A stretch of DNA of 47,610 nucleotides from a virus, in IMG/VR virus record IMGVR_UViG_3300040960_000305, positions 1-47,610 of that record. One strand, 5' to 3'. Under the pieces are notes generated by a model that was given only the letters and a program-made list of their open reading frames with translations, was not told the origin of the DNA and did no database searches. Each line of letters opens with the position of its first letter. The first letter of the stretch is position 1. Shown here in pieces: positions 1 to 10,900 of this stretch. A program made the translations under genes and the position numbers.

Positions 1-2
1 TT

Positions 3-428
3 TTAAATACACAAGAACCGGATTGGCATGATCCTGCAGTTTCAGGAGATGCAGCGCACGGGGCTATTGTAAAACATTATATCTTTGATGAAGATGACCC
101 AAGAAACTTTTACGTGTATCCAGGCGTGTCTGGTAATTCGTATGTAGAAATTGTTTACTCAGCTTCACCTACAGATCTATCAGCAGCTAGTGATACTATT
201 AGTGTTGATGATATTTATGCTAACGCTATTATAGATTTTGTTCTTTATAGAGCATATATGAAAGATGCGGAGTACGCAGGAAATTCTCAAAGGGCAAGTA
301 CACATTATCAGTTGTTTACAGCAAGTATAGGACAAGGTAACCAAGCTCAAATGTTGTTAGACCCTAATAATGATATGGTTTCTAATATAGGCGCTGTTCC
401 TAAGGTAATGCAACAGCAAGGTAGGTAA
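3..428 (+). CDS. Head-tail adaptor-like protein (DUF6682-like), 5' end missing
   Basis: The reading frame is open from base 3 with no start codon needed inside the window, so this is the C-terminal 141 residues of a longer protein. The visible part carries a segment (DDIYANAIIDFVLYRAYMKD, then a conserved AxxHYxxF) that I associate with phage adaptor proteins of the DUF6682 type, which connect portal and tail. It stands first in a row of adaptor and internal-virion genes, which fits. The next gene starts 2 bases after its stop. The family name is from memory of the motif; the adaptor role is inferred from position. Confidence 0.6.
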   Translation, partial: LNTQEPDWHDPAVSGDAAHGAIVKHYIFDEDDPRNFYVYPGVSGNSYVEIVYSASPTDLSAASDTISVDDIYANAIIDFVLYRAYMKDAEYAGNSQRASTHYQLFTASIGQGNQAQMLLDPNNDMVSNIGAVPKVMQQQGR

Positions 429-430
429 AT

Positions 431-1105
431 GTGGCAGCTTACTCTTCTTTAATAAAAGAAGTTCTACCCTATGTACCTTTATGCCCAGACTCTTTGGTAG
501 GACAAAATTTACGTTCTGCAACTATAGAGTTTTGTGAAAGATCAAAAGCATACGTTCTCGACATAGACCCTTTTAATACTATTTCAGGGGTCTATGAGTA
601 TGATTTTGATATACCTACAGGTACAGAGGTTCATCAAGTGTTGCTAATGACGCATGATGGCAATGATATGGACCCTATAAGTCCTCGTAGTTTAGAGCTA
701 AACTACCCAGATTGGAGGAATAGAACAGGACAACCTCACGTATATTTACAAAAAACTCCTACTACTTTTTGGATAGTGCCAGTTCCAAGTGGCTCAAAAG
801 AAGTTATAACTAGTGTTGCGCTAAAGCCGAGTAGGACATCAAACAATATAGATACAACTATATCCAACCAGTATAGAGATGCCATCATATATGGCACTTT
901 ATACAGATTACTTAGGATGCCAAATAGAGAGTGGACTGATATAGGAGCAGCACAAGAGTATCTATATCAGTTTAATCAAGAGATATCACAAGCAGAATTA
1001 AGGGCCCGAGGCGGAGACCTAGGGGTAAAAAGAACTGTTAAGTACAAAGGAATAGGATTACCAAGGAGACGGTATGGAAGGTACGGAAAGGAGATCGACT
1101 ACTGA
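431..1105 (+). CDS. Second phage head-tail adaptor-like protein
   Basis: A 224-residue protein starting with GTG; the ATG two bases upstream is out of frame and closes after seven codons. It is a soluble mixed alpha/beta protein with a helical N-terminus, a central beta-rich part containing PTTFWIVPVPSG, and a helical part (YRDAIIYGTLYRLL) like that of the gene before it. It ends in a basic tail (RRRYGRYGK). Paired adaptor genes of this look are common between capsid and internal-protein genes of podovirus-like phages. Its last 32 bases overlap the following gene, suggesting coupled translation. The structural role is inferred from place and general resemblance. Confidence 0.55.
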   Translation: MAAYSSLIKEVLPYVPLCPDSLVGQNLRSATIEFCERSKAYVLDIDPFNTISGVYEYDFDIPTGTEVHQVLLMTHDGNDMDPISPRSLELNYPDWRNRTGQPHVYLQKTPTTFWIVPVPSGSKEVITSVALKPSRTSNNIDTTISNQYRDAIIYGTLYRLLRMPNREWTDIGAAQEYLYQFNQEISQAELRARGGDLGVKRTVKYKGIGLPRRRYGRYGKEIDY

Positions 1106-1508
1106 GTTACCAGTTTATACTGACATACGAAAATGTTGGAATGTTATAAAAGCTGGCATAGTTGATATTTTAAAAGAAAATCCTTTACTAAGTTTCATTC
1201 CTGAAGATGTTTACAGTGAATGTGTAAATGAAAGGGCTTTTCTTTACACCTCTCCTGTAGGTTTTTTGATACTGACTATAGAAGTAGATCAGTTCACAAA
1301 AGACAAGACATTGTTGCTATGGATAGCGTATACTTATAACAAAGGAGGCCATAATTGGTTGGCCCATGATGAGTGGTTTAACGACTTAGCTAAAGAAGCA
1401 GGTTGTAAGTATCTCGAAGCGAGATCACGAGTTCCAGAAATGGAATCGTACACAAAAAAGATAGGCTGGGAGTTAGATACACGAATTTATAGGAAAGAAG
1501 TTAAATGA
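1074..1508 (+). CDS. GNAT-like acetyltransferase-fold protein
   Basis: A 144-residue protein whose N-terminal codons lie inside the 3' end of the adaptor gene. The pattern of a helix-rich N-terminus, a central strand pair (VGFLILTIEVDQF...LLLWIAYTY), a helix (WFNDLAKEAGCKYLEARSR) and a final GWELDTRIYRKEV resembles the GNAT fold, where the last strand often reads GFxxxxxxYxKEL. Small GNAT-like genes occur at this spot in several marine podovirus-like genomes and may be virion components rather than enzymes. I do not see a clear acetyl-CoA loop (R/QxxGxG/A), so activity is doubtful. Confidence 0.5.
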   Translation: MEGTERRSTTELPVYTDIRKCWNVIKAGIVDILKENPLLSFIPEDVYSECVNERAFLYTSPVGFLILTIEVDQFTKDKTLLLWIAYTYNKGGHNWLAHDEWFNDLAKEAGCKYLEARSRVPEMESYTKKIGWELDTRIYRKEVK

Positions 1509-2110
1509 GTAGTAAACCAAAACAATCTGAGTACCAAGCAACAGAGGCTGAAAAAGTACAAGCCAAAGTAGCTAAAGCAGAAAAAGATTATTTTAATCAG
1601 ATGTATAGCCCTTTATTAAGGGAAATGCGTGACATTTCTTTAAAAGAAAACTACGGAGGTTATGTTGCGGGTAGGGCTCAAGCTGACACTATGCAGTCTT
1701 TATCTGGTAAACCTTCTTTAATGGCTACTAGATCTGTAGACGCACAAGCAGATTTATTATCAGCTGCAATCGGTCAACAAGTGCAAGGTAGAAGTCAAGG
1801 TTTAGCTGCACAAAGGAACAGACAAGTTGGCGTTTTGGCTACTGCTAGAGGGCAGCAGGCTGATGCAACAACCGGCCTAGCAGGGGCAGCACGAATAGCG
1901 GCTTCTGATAGTTTACAATCCGCTGAAAGAAAACAAACGATAAGAAATGCAAACATGAAAGCCGGATTAAAAATAGGCGGTACTATGTTGGCACAAGGCT
2001 TTGAAAATATGGGCCAAACAGATGGTAGCTTTTTTAGTCCGGGTCCAAATGTATCTAGGACAGAAGGTGCTGCAGAACGTTTTAGAGAAGGTTTAAGTAT
2101 TTTTGGATAA
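1505..2110 (+). CDS. Putative internal virion (ejection) protein 1
   Basis: A 201-residue Ala/Gln/Gly-rich, mostly helical protein that overlaps the previous stop by four bases (ATGA). Residues about 85-145 are a long Q/A-rich helix (GQQVQGRSQGLAAQRNRQVG). Near the C-terminus lies a short hydrophobic glycine-containing segment (AGLKIGGTMLAQGF). This make-up is typical of the small internal core proteins that podoviruses eject with their DNA, such as T7 gp14. No enzymatic motif is visible. The next gene has similar composition, so the two may be diverged partners. The function is inferred from composition and gene order. Confidence 0.5.
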   Translation: MSSKPKQSEYQATEAEKVQAKVAKAEKDYFNQMYSPLLREMRDISLKENYGGYVAGRAQADTMQSLSGKPSLMATRSVDAQADLLSAAIGQQVQGRSQGLAAQRNRQVGVLATARGQQADATTGLAGAARIAASDSLQSAERKQTIRNANMKAGLKIGGTMLAQGFENMGQTDGSFFSPGPNVSRTEGAAERFREGLSIFG

Positions 2111-2117
2111 TATATAA

Positions 2118-2654
2118 ATGGCAAGAATTAATACATTAGCAGACGTAAATGATCCACAAGCGCTTTACGGCCAAATGGCTAGAGATGACTATGATAATTA
2201 CATAAGTGATTTTAGAGGGTTTGAAGAAACACTTTTAAGAGCCAGAGATGATACGAGTCTTATTGATAGCGCAAGACGGGATGCTAAAGTCCAAGAAAGA
2301 ATATCAAGAGAAATGCAAACCAGAAATGTAGAAAGGTATGGCGGAGCAGGGCTATCTAATGCTCAAAGGCAAGAACAAGCAAGGGCTTTACAAAGAGGGA
2401 CAAGTTTAGCTACTGTGGGTGGTATAAACAATGCGAGACTCGCACAAAGAGAGATTAACCAGTCCACTCTTGCTGATCTTATAAACATAGGACAGGGTAT
2501 TAACAGGAATGCTTTGTCCCAAATGAGTGACGCCGCTCAAATGCAAAGCAATAGATATAACGCGTACAAAAATGCTAAAGCACAGCATAGCGCACAAATG
2601 ATAGGTTTAGGAGGACAAGTAGGATCTGCATTACTTGCAGCTTTCTTAATTTAG
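2118..2654 (+). CDS. Putative internal virion (ejection) protein 2
   Basis: A 178-residue helical protein rich in Q, R, N and A. It ends in a hydrophobic stretch (MIGLGGQVGSALLAAFLI) that could insert in a membrane. No convincing Shine-Dalgarno sequence precedes the ATG, so translation may be coupled to the gene ending 7 bases upstream. It shares its overall plan (long polar helices, then a Gly-rich hydrophobic end) with the preceding protein. With the two large proteins that follow it would make up the internal core and DNA-ejection apparatus. The assignment rests on composition and position, not on a recognised domain. Confidence 0.5.
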   Translation: MARINTLADVNDPQALYGQMARDDYDNYISDFRGFEETLLRARDDTSLIDSARRDAKVQERISREMQTRNVERYGGAGLSNAQRQEQARALQRGTSLATVGGINNARLAQREINQSTLADLINIGQGINRNALSQMSDAAQMQSNRYNAYKNAKAQHSAQMIGLGGQVGSALLAAFLI

Positions 2655-2658
2655 AACT

Positions 2659-4962
2659 ATGGTAGAAACTTTCGCACAAGCAGCAGCAACTGGCCTTTCC
2701 GGACCCAGCAAAATTCAAAAAAATTTAACTACAAGTGCTGTAGCTAAAGCTACAAGAGAAGAACTAGATTCTAGAAAACAACAACAAGAGTTTGATAGAA
2801 ACTTAGAGATAGGAATAGAAGCAGGTATTTTTGAAAGAGATGGTAAAACTGTACGAGTAACAGCAAACGCAATAGAAAACTTGAATAAACTATCTCAAGG
2901 TAATAGAGAAACTGTAGCAAATGCTCTGCTAATGAATCAAATGATGGGTAGTTATACTTCTGAACAAGACGGCAAGCTTATTAAAAAGAAAAACAGACAA
3001 GTTTTTCCTCCTATGTTAGCAAAAAGTGGGGCCGTGCCTAACTCTGTTGAACAAGGTGCTGCTGCAGGTAACGCTAGTGATATTGAATTAAAAAAACAAT
3101 ATGTAAGTGGCGCTAAGCAAGGTTTTATTACACCGGCTATAAACCAAGAAGGTAAGTTTTCTATTTTAAATTTATTTGGTACTGATAAAGCAGATGATGT
3201 ACCTACGGTATATACAGAAAGCGAAGTTTTAGCGGGTTTAAATGCAAGGGCAGATAAGTTCAACATTGATGGGTCTAGACTTTTCCCTGGTCAGTATCGT
3301 GAGTTAAGAAGACTAGAAAGCACCGGCGAATTTGGTATCTCTAATTTAGGTGGCGGTACTGATGAAAGTTATATAGAGCTTGTTAATGGAGTTTTTGATG
3401 AGAATGTAGGCAGAGGGACCACTAATGCTTTCTTAAAAAATTTAGAAACTATGTACAATGCTAACCCTCGTTACTATGCAGATACAGTAACGCCGGCTTC
3501 TGTATCAGATCCTACTATTACACCCGGAAGCGAACAGGATATAGATATAACAACCCCAGGTGCAGCTCAAACTTTTGAACAGGCTTATCCATCATTACAA
3601 GGTTTAGACGGAGAAAGATTAGCTACAGAGTTAGAGAACCTACAAGAAAGTGGTCAATTAGATCAGTTCGGTGAACAACAAATTACTCAGATATTTACAG
3701 ATTTAAAAAATGAAGGAATAGGTTCTGTACCAGACCTAATTAAAAAACGTAGCGAGCAAAAGAAAAGCGTACAAGAACAGTATAAAGAAGTTTTATATTT
3801 AAACACAGTAGCGGCTAGACCAGATGCTACTGGCAAGTTAGTTTTACCAAATGGTAAAACACCTAAAGAAGCTACTGATGAGATGATTAATGCTTACTAC
3901 ACAGGCATACCAGATGGTGATGTAACAGCAAAAGACTTAGCAGCTAGCCAAAATGCTAGAAGAACAAATATTCTTGCCGATAAAACAGCAGAGACAAGCG
4001 CTGACCAAGAAAAACGTTTATTCTATACAGCAATGACAACCAGGATGAAGAACCAAGACGACAGTGCATTAGATTGGAGAAAACAAATTTTCCAAGAAAC
4101 AAAATGGTATAGAGGTTTACAAGATGAGGCTAATGAAAAAGCTTTAGAAATATGGAATAAAAACCAAGAAACATATAAAAGCGAAGTTAATTCAATAACA
4201 ACTGGTCAATATGCTGGAGGTATTTCTTTTACTGACGCACAAGCAATAACTAGACGTTTGATGCAAGACCCTAGTCAGATACAAAAATGGAGTTTATTTT
4301 TCCAAGGTAAATTAAAAGACGATACCGAAAAGAATGTTCAAGATTCTATAAAAGTTCGTCAATTTCAAAATCAATTAAATAGTATCGGTAAAAACTATTA
4401 CAACAATGAAAAGAAAAGCGAGTTAGGTAGCAAATATGTAGAAGGAGCAGAAGAAGCGTTCTTAGCAATTGCTGGGGATGACGAAAAATTCAAAGCTGAT
4501 CTACAAAAAATGTGGAACGAAGACGGGCACAACATTTATGCATATAACTATGCGCAACCTGCTGGTTTCCTAGAACACAAGTTCATGCAAGAAGAGTTTA
4601 TCTTACAAAAAGTATTAGCAACTTTAGAAAACGATGAGTCCTTCTGGAACGGTATTTTTGGGCTTATTCCTGGTATAGGAGAAAGCTTTGAAGAGTATCT
4701 CATTAACTTTAAAGCTGATGATGTAAGAACACCTATGTTGTTAAATAGCTTAAAAGACTCACTTGCTGTTGTTTATGAAAATGGTAACCCAGTAAGAATT
4801 GCTGCTATAGATGCTAACGGTGCTGAATTAGAGGAGTCTGTAAAACTAATTGACTTAGTAAGAACACAAGGTGTGTCAGGGCTTGAGTATAATTGGCTTA
4901 TAGAAAACTTATCTGCAATAGGGGATACCGAACAAAGAGAAGAACCAACCGGCGGGGTTTAG
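2659..4962 (+). CDS. Large internal virion protein (767 aa)
   Basis: A 767-residue, polar, predominantly helical protein without signal peptide, placed between two small ejection-type proteins and the 2093-residue giant. Size and place match the T7 gp15-type internal core protein. I recognise no catalytic domain. The middle third (about residues 260-480) is rich in charged helices, and one hydrophobic patch (SFWNGIFGLIPGIGESF) occurs near residue 660. The stop is followed by the next ATG after one base, so the two large proteins are almost certainly made from one transcript in a fixed ratio. Confidence 0.55.
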   Translation: MVETFAQAAATGLSGPSKIQKNLTTSAVAKATREELDSRKQQQEFDRNLEIGIEAGIFERDGKTVRVTANAIENLNKLSQGNRETVANALLMNQMMGSYTSEQDGKLIKKKNRQVFPPMLAKSGAVPNSVEQGAAAGNASDIELKKQYVSGAKQGFITPAINQEGKFSILNLFGTDKADDVPTVYTESEVLAGLNARADKFNIDGSRLFPGQYRELRRLESTGEFGISNLGGGTDESYIELVNGVFDENVGRGTTNAFLKNLETMYNANPRYYADTVTPASVSDPTITPGSEQDIDITTPGAAQTFEQAYPSLQGLDGERLATELENLQESGQLDQFGEQQITQIFTDLKNEGIGSVPDLIKKRSEQKKSVQEQYKEVLYLNTVAARPDATGKLVLPNGKTPKEATDEMINAYYTGIPDGDVTAKDLAASQNARRTNILADKTAETSADQEKRLFYTAMTTRMKNQDDSALDWRKQIFQETKWYRGLQDEANEKALEIWNKNQETYKSEVNSITTGQYAGGISFTDAQAITRRLMQDPSQIQKWSLFFQGKLKDDTEKNVQDSIKVRQFQNQLNSIGKNYYNNEKKSELGSKYVEGAEEAFLAIAGDDEKFKADLQKMWNEDGHNIYAYNYAQPAGFLEHKFMQEEFILQKVLATLENDESFWNGIFGLIPGIGESFEEYLINFKADDVRTPMLLNSLKDSLAVVYENGNPVRIAAIDANGAELEESVKLIDLVRTQGVSGLEYNWLIENLSAIGDTEQREEPTGGV

Positions 4963-4963
4963 T

Positions 4964-7900
4964 ATGTCAGACCCAATTCTTGACTTCATAAAATCTCAAA
5001 ATGAAGAAAGAACTTCCGGACCTTATGACCCCATTGCAGGGTTTAGAAACAATCTTGATAAAGTCAGTGGGGCAGACACTATGCGTGGGGGCCCTGAGTT
5101 TGCAAGTGAGTTCGAATCTATAGCACCAGACGACCCTGCAGACAGAGTTGCAGCAGGATACAGAAAAGGCGTAGGACAGTTTACTGCTGACATGATGTAC
5201 AGCAAGGCCGCCTTTCAAGCTTTGTTAGGAGATGAAGAAGGGGCAAGGCGCGCTGTTCAACTAGGAATAAAACAAGCGGATGAGGCTTCTAAAGAAGTAG
5301 GTGCCTTAGACATGGCACAAGAATGGGAAAAGTTTCTAGACGCACCAGACTTTGAATCTTTTATGAGAGCTGCACCTGCAACTGTAGGAGAGACAGGGCT
5401 ATCTGCGCTTACTTCAATTACTGGTGCTTTAGCAGGGGTTGCTATTGCTGCATATACTGCACCTGCTACCATACCTACTGTAGCCGCAGCAGCTTTGACT
5501 GGCGCAGCTGGTAAAAAATCTTTAAACAAAATTACTAAACAACTAGCTTTTACTCATTTTACAAAAGATATTATTGCAGAATCAGTAAAAAGAGCAGCTT
5601 TAAAAAAGACTCTTACTAAGCAACAGAAAGACGTAATGAATGCTGTATATAAACAGTATCAAAAAAATGCTTTAAGCAAAAGAAAACTATATGGGTCTGT
5701 TGCTGGTGTGACTGCTGCTGAGTTCCCAAGAACTACTGGACAAGCTTTTTCAACTTACGCAGATCAAGATATGTACGATCCTATCAGCGCCGGTTTATCT
5801 ATAGCACAAGGTGGTGTTACCGCAGTAATTGGTGGGGCTACAGAGGGCTTAGTCCTTAATAAATTAGTAGGCGCATTTGCAAGGTCTACCGCTTTTAAAT
5901 CACGTCTAACTCCAGCAGGAGCAAACTACAAACCACCTAGCGTAGGAAAAGAAGCTGCCGCAGCCCTTGGTATAAGTGCCGTGGGGGAACCTACTACAGA
6001 AGTGCTTCAGTCTGCTGTAGAGGCTGGTCAGAAGTTTGGAATGTATGATCCACGTTTAGACGGACAGTTAGACAAAGAATATACCAGACAACAAGCTGCT
6101 TTAGATTTACAAATATCTGCTTTAGCAGGGTTAACAGCTGGCGGAACCTTTGGTGGTGCAGGTGCTGTATCTGTAGGAGCTGTTACAGGAGCACAAAACT
6201 TATTAAGAGAATATCAACAACGTGATGCTTTAACTAATATGATCTACGCTAAGTATGGAGAAGGTGGCACGGGCGTACAAATAGAACCTAAGCAATGGAT
6301 TAGAGATCAGTTTGATGCTTTAGGAGATCCAACAAATGACAAAGACACTATTTGGATAGATGTTAATAGCTTAGATGAATTTCAAGAGTTTTTAAATGAA
6401 CGGGAACAAGAGTTTAAAATTATAGGGGAACAGAAATATGGTAATGAAAAAATTCTAGAAGCTCTACAAGGCGGGAAAGTAAACCCAAATTATTTATTTA
6501 GGTACGATATGGCAAACCAAGATACACAACTAGGCGGTATCTTACTTTCAAGAGACCCTCAGAAAATACGAGGTTTTCAACAAGTCATGGAAAATAATAT
6601 GCCTAGTCAAGCTTTATTAGATAATGAACTAGCACGAGTATTAGGCTACCCAAGGACTAGACAGAATTCAGATCAGTGGGTAGTACAAGTTAGAAACAAA
6701 GAAACGGGTGGACTTGTTCATTATCATCAAACAGGAGATCCAAAAGAAGATGGAGGGGTACATCTCGAGAATGCTAAAAAATTATTTAAGAACTCACCTA
6801 AATATAGCTACGAGATTGTAGATGCCGAAACTCATTTAGAAGAAAGACGAAACTTAGTAGATGACCCTGCAGTAGATTTATCAGAAGTAAAACCTATTTT
6901 AACGGAAGAACAAGCAGCTGAAGCTACAGGTAGAACTAGTGCTAAAGATGCTGAAGGCATGACAGGCCTTAGAGACGAAACTGGTAGGTATGCACAAGCT
7001 GCGGATGTAGTAGAAGACCCTGTTGCTGTTACTCCTCGTAAAGAAGAAGGTGCAGAGCCTATTAGGAATAGAAACAATAAAGCTTGGGCAAAACCAAATA
7101 CGCAATACCTACAAGATCAAGCGCCAAATAGTGAACTTATTAAGAACGCTAGATTAGCTACAGACCCACAGTTTCGTGCTGAGTTTGATCAAAATATTAA
7201 TGAAAACAACTATTCTAGGATTTTATTAGAAGCTTTTATCAAACAACAAGATAGGTTTGGAGATGTAGATACACAAACTAACACTGAACTTGTTTATAAA
7301 ATAGACCCAGAAGGTGAAGGTTTTGTTATTAACAAGTATAGGAAGCCATTACAGAAGCTAGAAACATATGAACAAGCTAAGCCAGAGTTTGATAGAGTCA
7401 TTAGAGAAGCTAAAGGCAGAGGTAGAAAACAACGAACAGTAGTTCGTGGAGACGGTACTACAGAAACAAGATACGCAAACAGTCCTTTTGCTATAACAAC
7501 TAGAGAACCAGACGGTAATTTTTCTATGCCTCAACCTGTAGATATGCCAACTATAGTTAATAACTACAGAAAGATATTACAAAGGATGGGAGTGTTACCT
7601 AATGAACAATACTACCAAAGCCTTGCAGATACCTTTACTAGTGTTTATGGCACTTTGCTAGAAGACCCAGATTATCAAATAACATTCAAAGGCGAACCTA
7701 TAACAGATCAAAGTTTTGCTGACCCTGAGTTTGTAGTTTATACAGAGGGCGGAGGACAACTTGAATATAGTCTTTCTGATCTTATTGCTAAAGGTGCAGA
7801 GGAGTCTTTAGGCATCAGTGAACAAGCTACTCCTGGGCAGGTGCAAGATATAGAACGTAGGATACAAGAGAAACAAGAGGAGATAAGTGCGCTAGAACAA

Positions 7901-10900
7901 CAGATAAAAGACCTACAAGAACTCCGTCAACAAAACGGTAAGTTTACACCTGAACAGTATAACCAGTTTATAACTCTGATAGATCAGTTGTACGGACCTA
8001 AGGTAGGACAAAAAAGAAACGGACCTAACAATTTATACATTCAAAAAAACCAATTAGAGCAAAGTTTACGACAAGCAGAACAAGAAGGGGGTAACACTAC
8101 GTTAGATCCTAGGAATGATATAGATGATATGACTGACCCAGAAAACCCCGGGGACTTCCAAAATCAAGATTCTGTAGAACAATATTGGAATGAAGAGTTT
8201 GAACATTACGCCAAACAAGGTTTCACTAGAGCAAAGATAGGCACAAAGAAAGAAGAAAAAACAGTAGACGAGCCTAAGATACCAAAAACTGTTGAGCCTA
8301 TTCAGTTAAGTGAAAGGCTAGCAAATGCAACTCCAGAAAGTATTAAAAGGTATTTTAGAACTGTAGGTAAAGTTGCTAAAAAACATTTAGGTCTAAAAAA
8401 ACCTCTTTTGATTTTTACTCAACAAGAAACTATTAACATCAAAGGAGCAGCAGATACCATACCAGGTGTTAAGCGTCTTCTTATGGAACAAGCAAAAGGT
8501 AACTATGATGCTTATGTAGACGCTGTTAATCAAAGGTTAAACGAAATAAAAGATGATGTAATGGTTCAGAGCAAAGGAGTTGCAGGTTATATGCAAGGTT
8601 TTGGTGGACAGTTTGATATTATAGTTTTAAGAACTCCTGAAAATCTTACTGAGTTTAACTTCGGTCTTATGCATTTAGTATTAGGACATGAAATGGGTCA
8701 TAGTTTCTTTAGAGAATCTATGAATAAACTTTTAAAAAATCCTTTGCTTAGAAGATACTTTATGAAAGAGTTTGAAAAAGCTAAAGCTGCAAGTCCAGAA
8801 GTTGGGCAATACTTTGAAAATAATGGTTTTGAAGAATGGTTTGTAGATAAAGTGTCAGCTGCTTTATTCGATTTGGACAAAGGTACAATACTTAAATCTA
8901 AAGACTTAAGTGATAATTATATAAATACAATGGCACAAGCTTTAAAAGCTTTTTATGATGCAAAACAAAAACTTGCACCTCTTTCACCAACATCTGAAAG
9001 TGCATTAGACCAAGGCAATGCGGCTTTCTTTCAAGGTAGGTTTACTTACGATGAGAGCGTAGGCGAATTTATGAAGGGTATAGATGGCATTTTAAACGAA
9101 AGAACTAATTTAAATTTTCAAGATAGAGTTCATGCTGAAGAGCTTATAGATGGTTTATTTGGTAATAGACCAAGCTTGAAGTTTATGCGTAAGATAAACA
9201 AAGATGCAATGAACATGGTAAAAACAGGTAAAGTACCACCATGGTTTACTAAGTTATTTTTTACAGCTCGCGGTTTCTTAGATACTCTAGGTAAAGAAAA
9301 AGGTATAGGTAAAGAAATAGGTCAAATCTTCCACAAGGTTAGTGGAGAACAAGGCACACCTGGTATGATAAATGAGGCTAATAGAAAGTTAAACGAACTA
9401 GTTAATGAGTTAGTAAAAAGACTTGAAATGGATGCAAAGCAAGTAGATGGCTTTGATGCAGTAGTACAAGGCATAACTGGTATAAACGAGAGCGCATTTA
9501 CTCAAGAAGAAATAGATGCTTTTAGAGAAGCACAAGACGAAAAGAAACCAACCGAACAGTTATCACCAAAAGCACAAGTCGTACGTAAGTTTTTATTTGA
9601 TGTCTATGATATTTTAGAATTAGAAAAGTATGAAATATTTAAACGTGATCCCGAAACTGGTCAGTTTTATAAAACTAATATCCAAAGAAGAGCTAACTAT
9701 TTCCCTCGTATTATATTGATTGCTGATATAGCAGCTAAGCCTGAACTTAAAGCAAAGCTCATAGAACTTCTTATAGAAGCAAACCCAACCACTAAACCCG
9801 CAGATGTTGTAAAAGCTGTAGAAAAAATAATTGCAAACAATGAAAAGAGTGTAGACACCAGCAGCAAGTTAGATGAAGACTCCGGGTATGGCTTAGGTAT
9901 GCCAGAAGAAAGGGCTAATTTATGGGAAGGATTAGATACTCCTACGCTCGTTGAAGAAGGATTAGCTGCCCCAGGAGAAGTGGCAATATTAGAATACCTT
10001 AGAGATATAACCAGACAAGTTGAATTGCAAAAAAGAGGGGGTAGTAGAAGAATTAGGAACCTTATAGATCAGCTGCCTGCAGAAGAACAAGGACATGCAA
10101 AAGATGCTGTCAATGCTATGTTAGGTAGAGTAGATCCTATACGTCATAGCGCTTGGAGGCATATGAATGATGGAGTGCTTACCCTTAATGTACTTACTCT
10201 TTTAGGTATGGCAGTATTTGCCTCAGTGCCAGACTCTGCAGGTCCAATACTTAGAAGCAGAGAGTTTGACTTAAGAACTATTACTAAAAACATATTTGAT
10301 GCTCTGGGTAAAGGCGAAGCAGAACAACTTGCAAGAGACATAGGTGCTAATGGTAGAGAAGCTGCAGCCCAAACAATCTTATACGCAGGCGAGCTTGATG
10401 GGACAGCCTTATGGGCTAAAAAAGCTACTAACACCTGGTTTAGAATTACACAGTTAGAAAGATGGACAATCTTTACTAGAAAATTTGCTGCAGGTATGGC
10501 TAGAGATTTCTTAATAAAACATGCTGACATAGTTTCCAAAGGTTATGAAGGCGACCCAGATGTACTGTTATCAGAAAGGTACTTAAAAGATTTAGGGGTA
10601 ACAGCAGAACAGATACAAGCTTGGAAAGACAGTGGTAGTGATATAGACCAACACGCCGAGGTTAGGACAGCGTTGGGTAGGTTTGTAGACGAAGCTATTG
10701 TAAGACCTAATGCAGCAGAAAGACCTGTTTGGGCATCTGATCCACACTGGGCCATAGTCTGGCAGCTAAAATCTTTCTATTATGCTTATGGTAAAAATAT
10801 TATGGGCGGTCTATTTAGAGAAGGTAAAACTAGATATGGTGAGACTGGTAATATAACTCCAGCTATAATGCCACTTTTCTTTGGGGCTGCTTTGTTGATG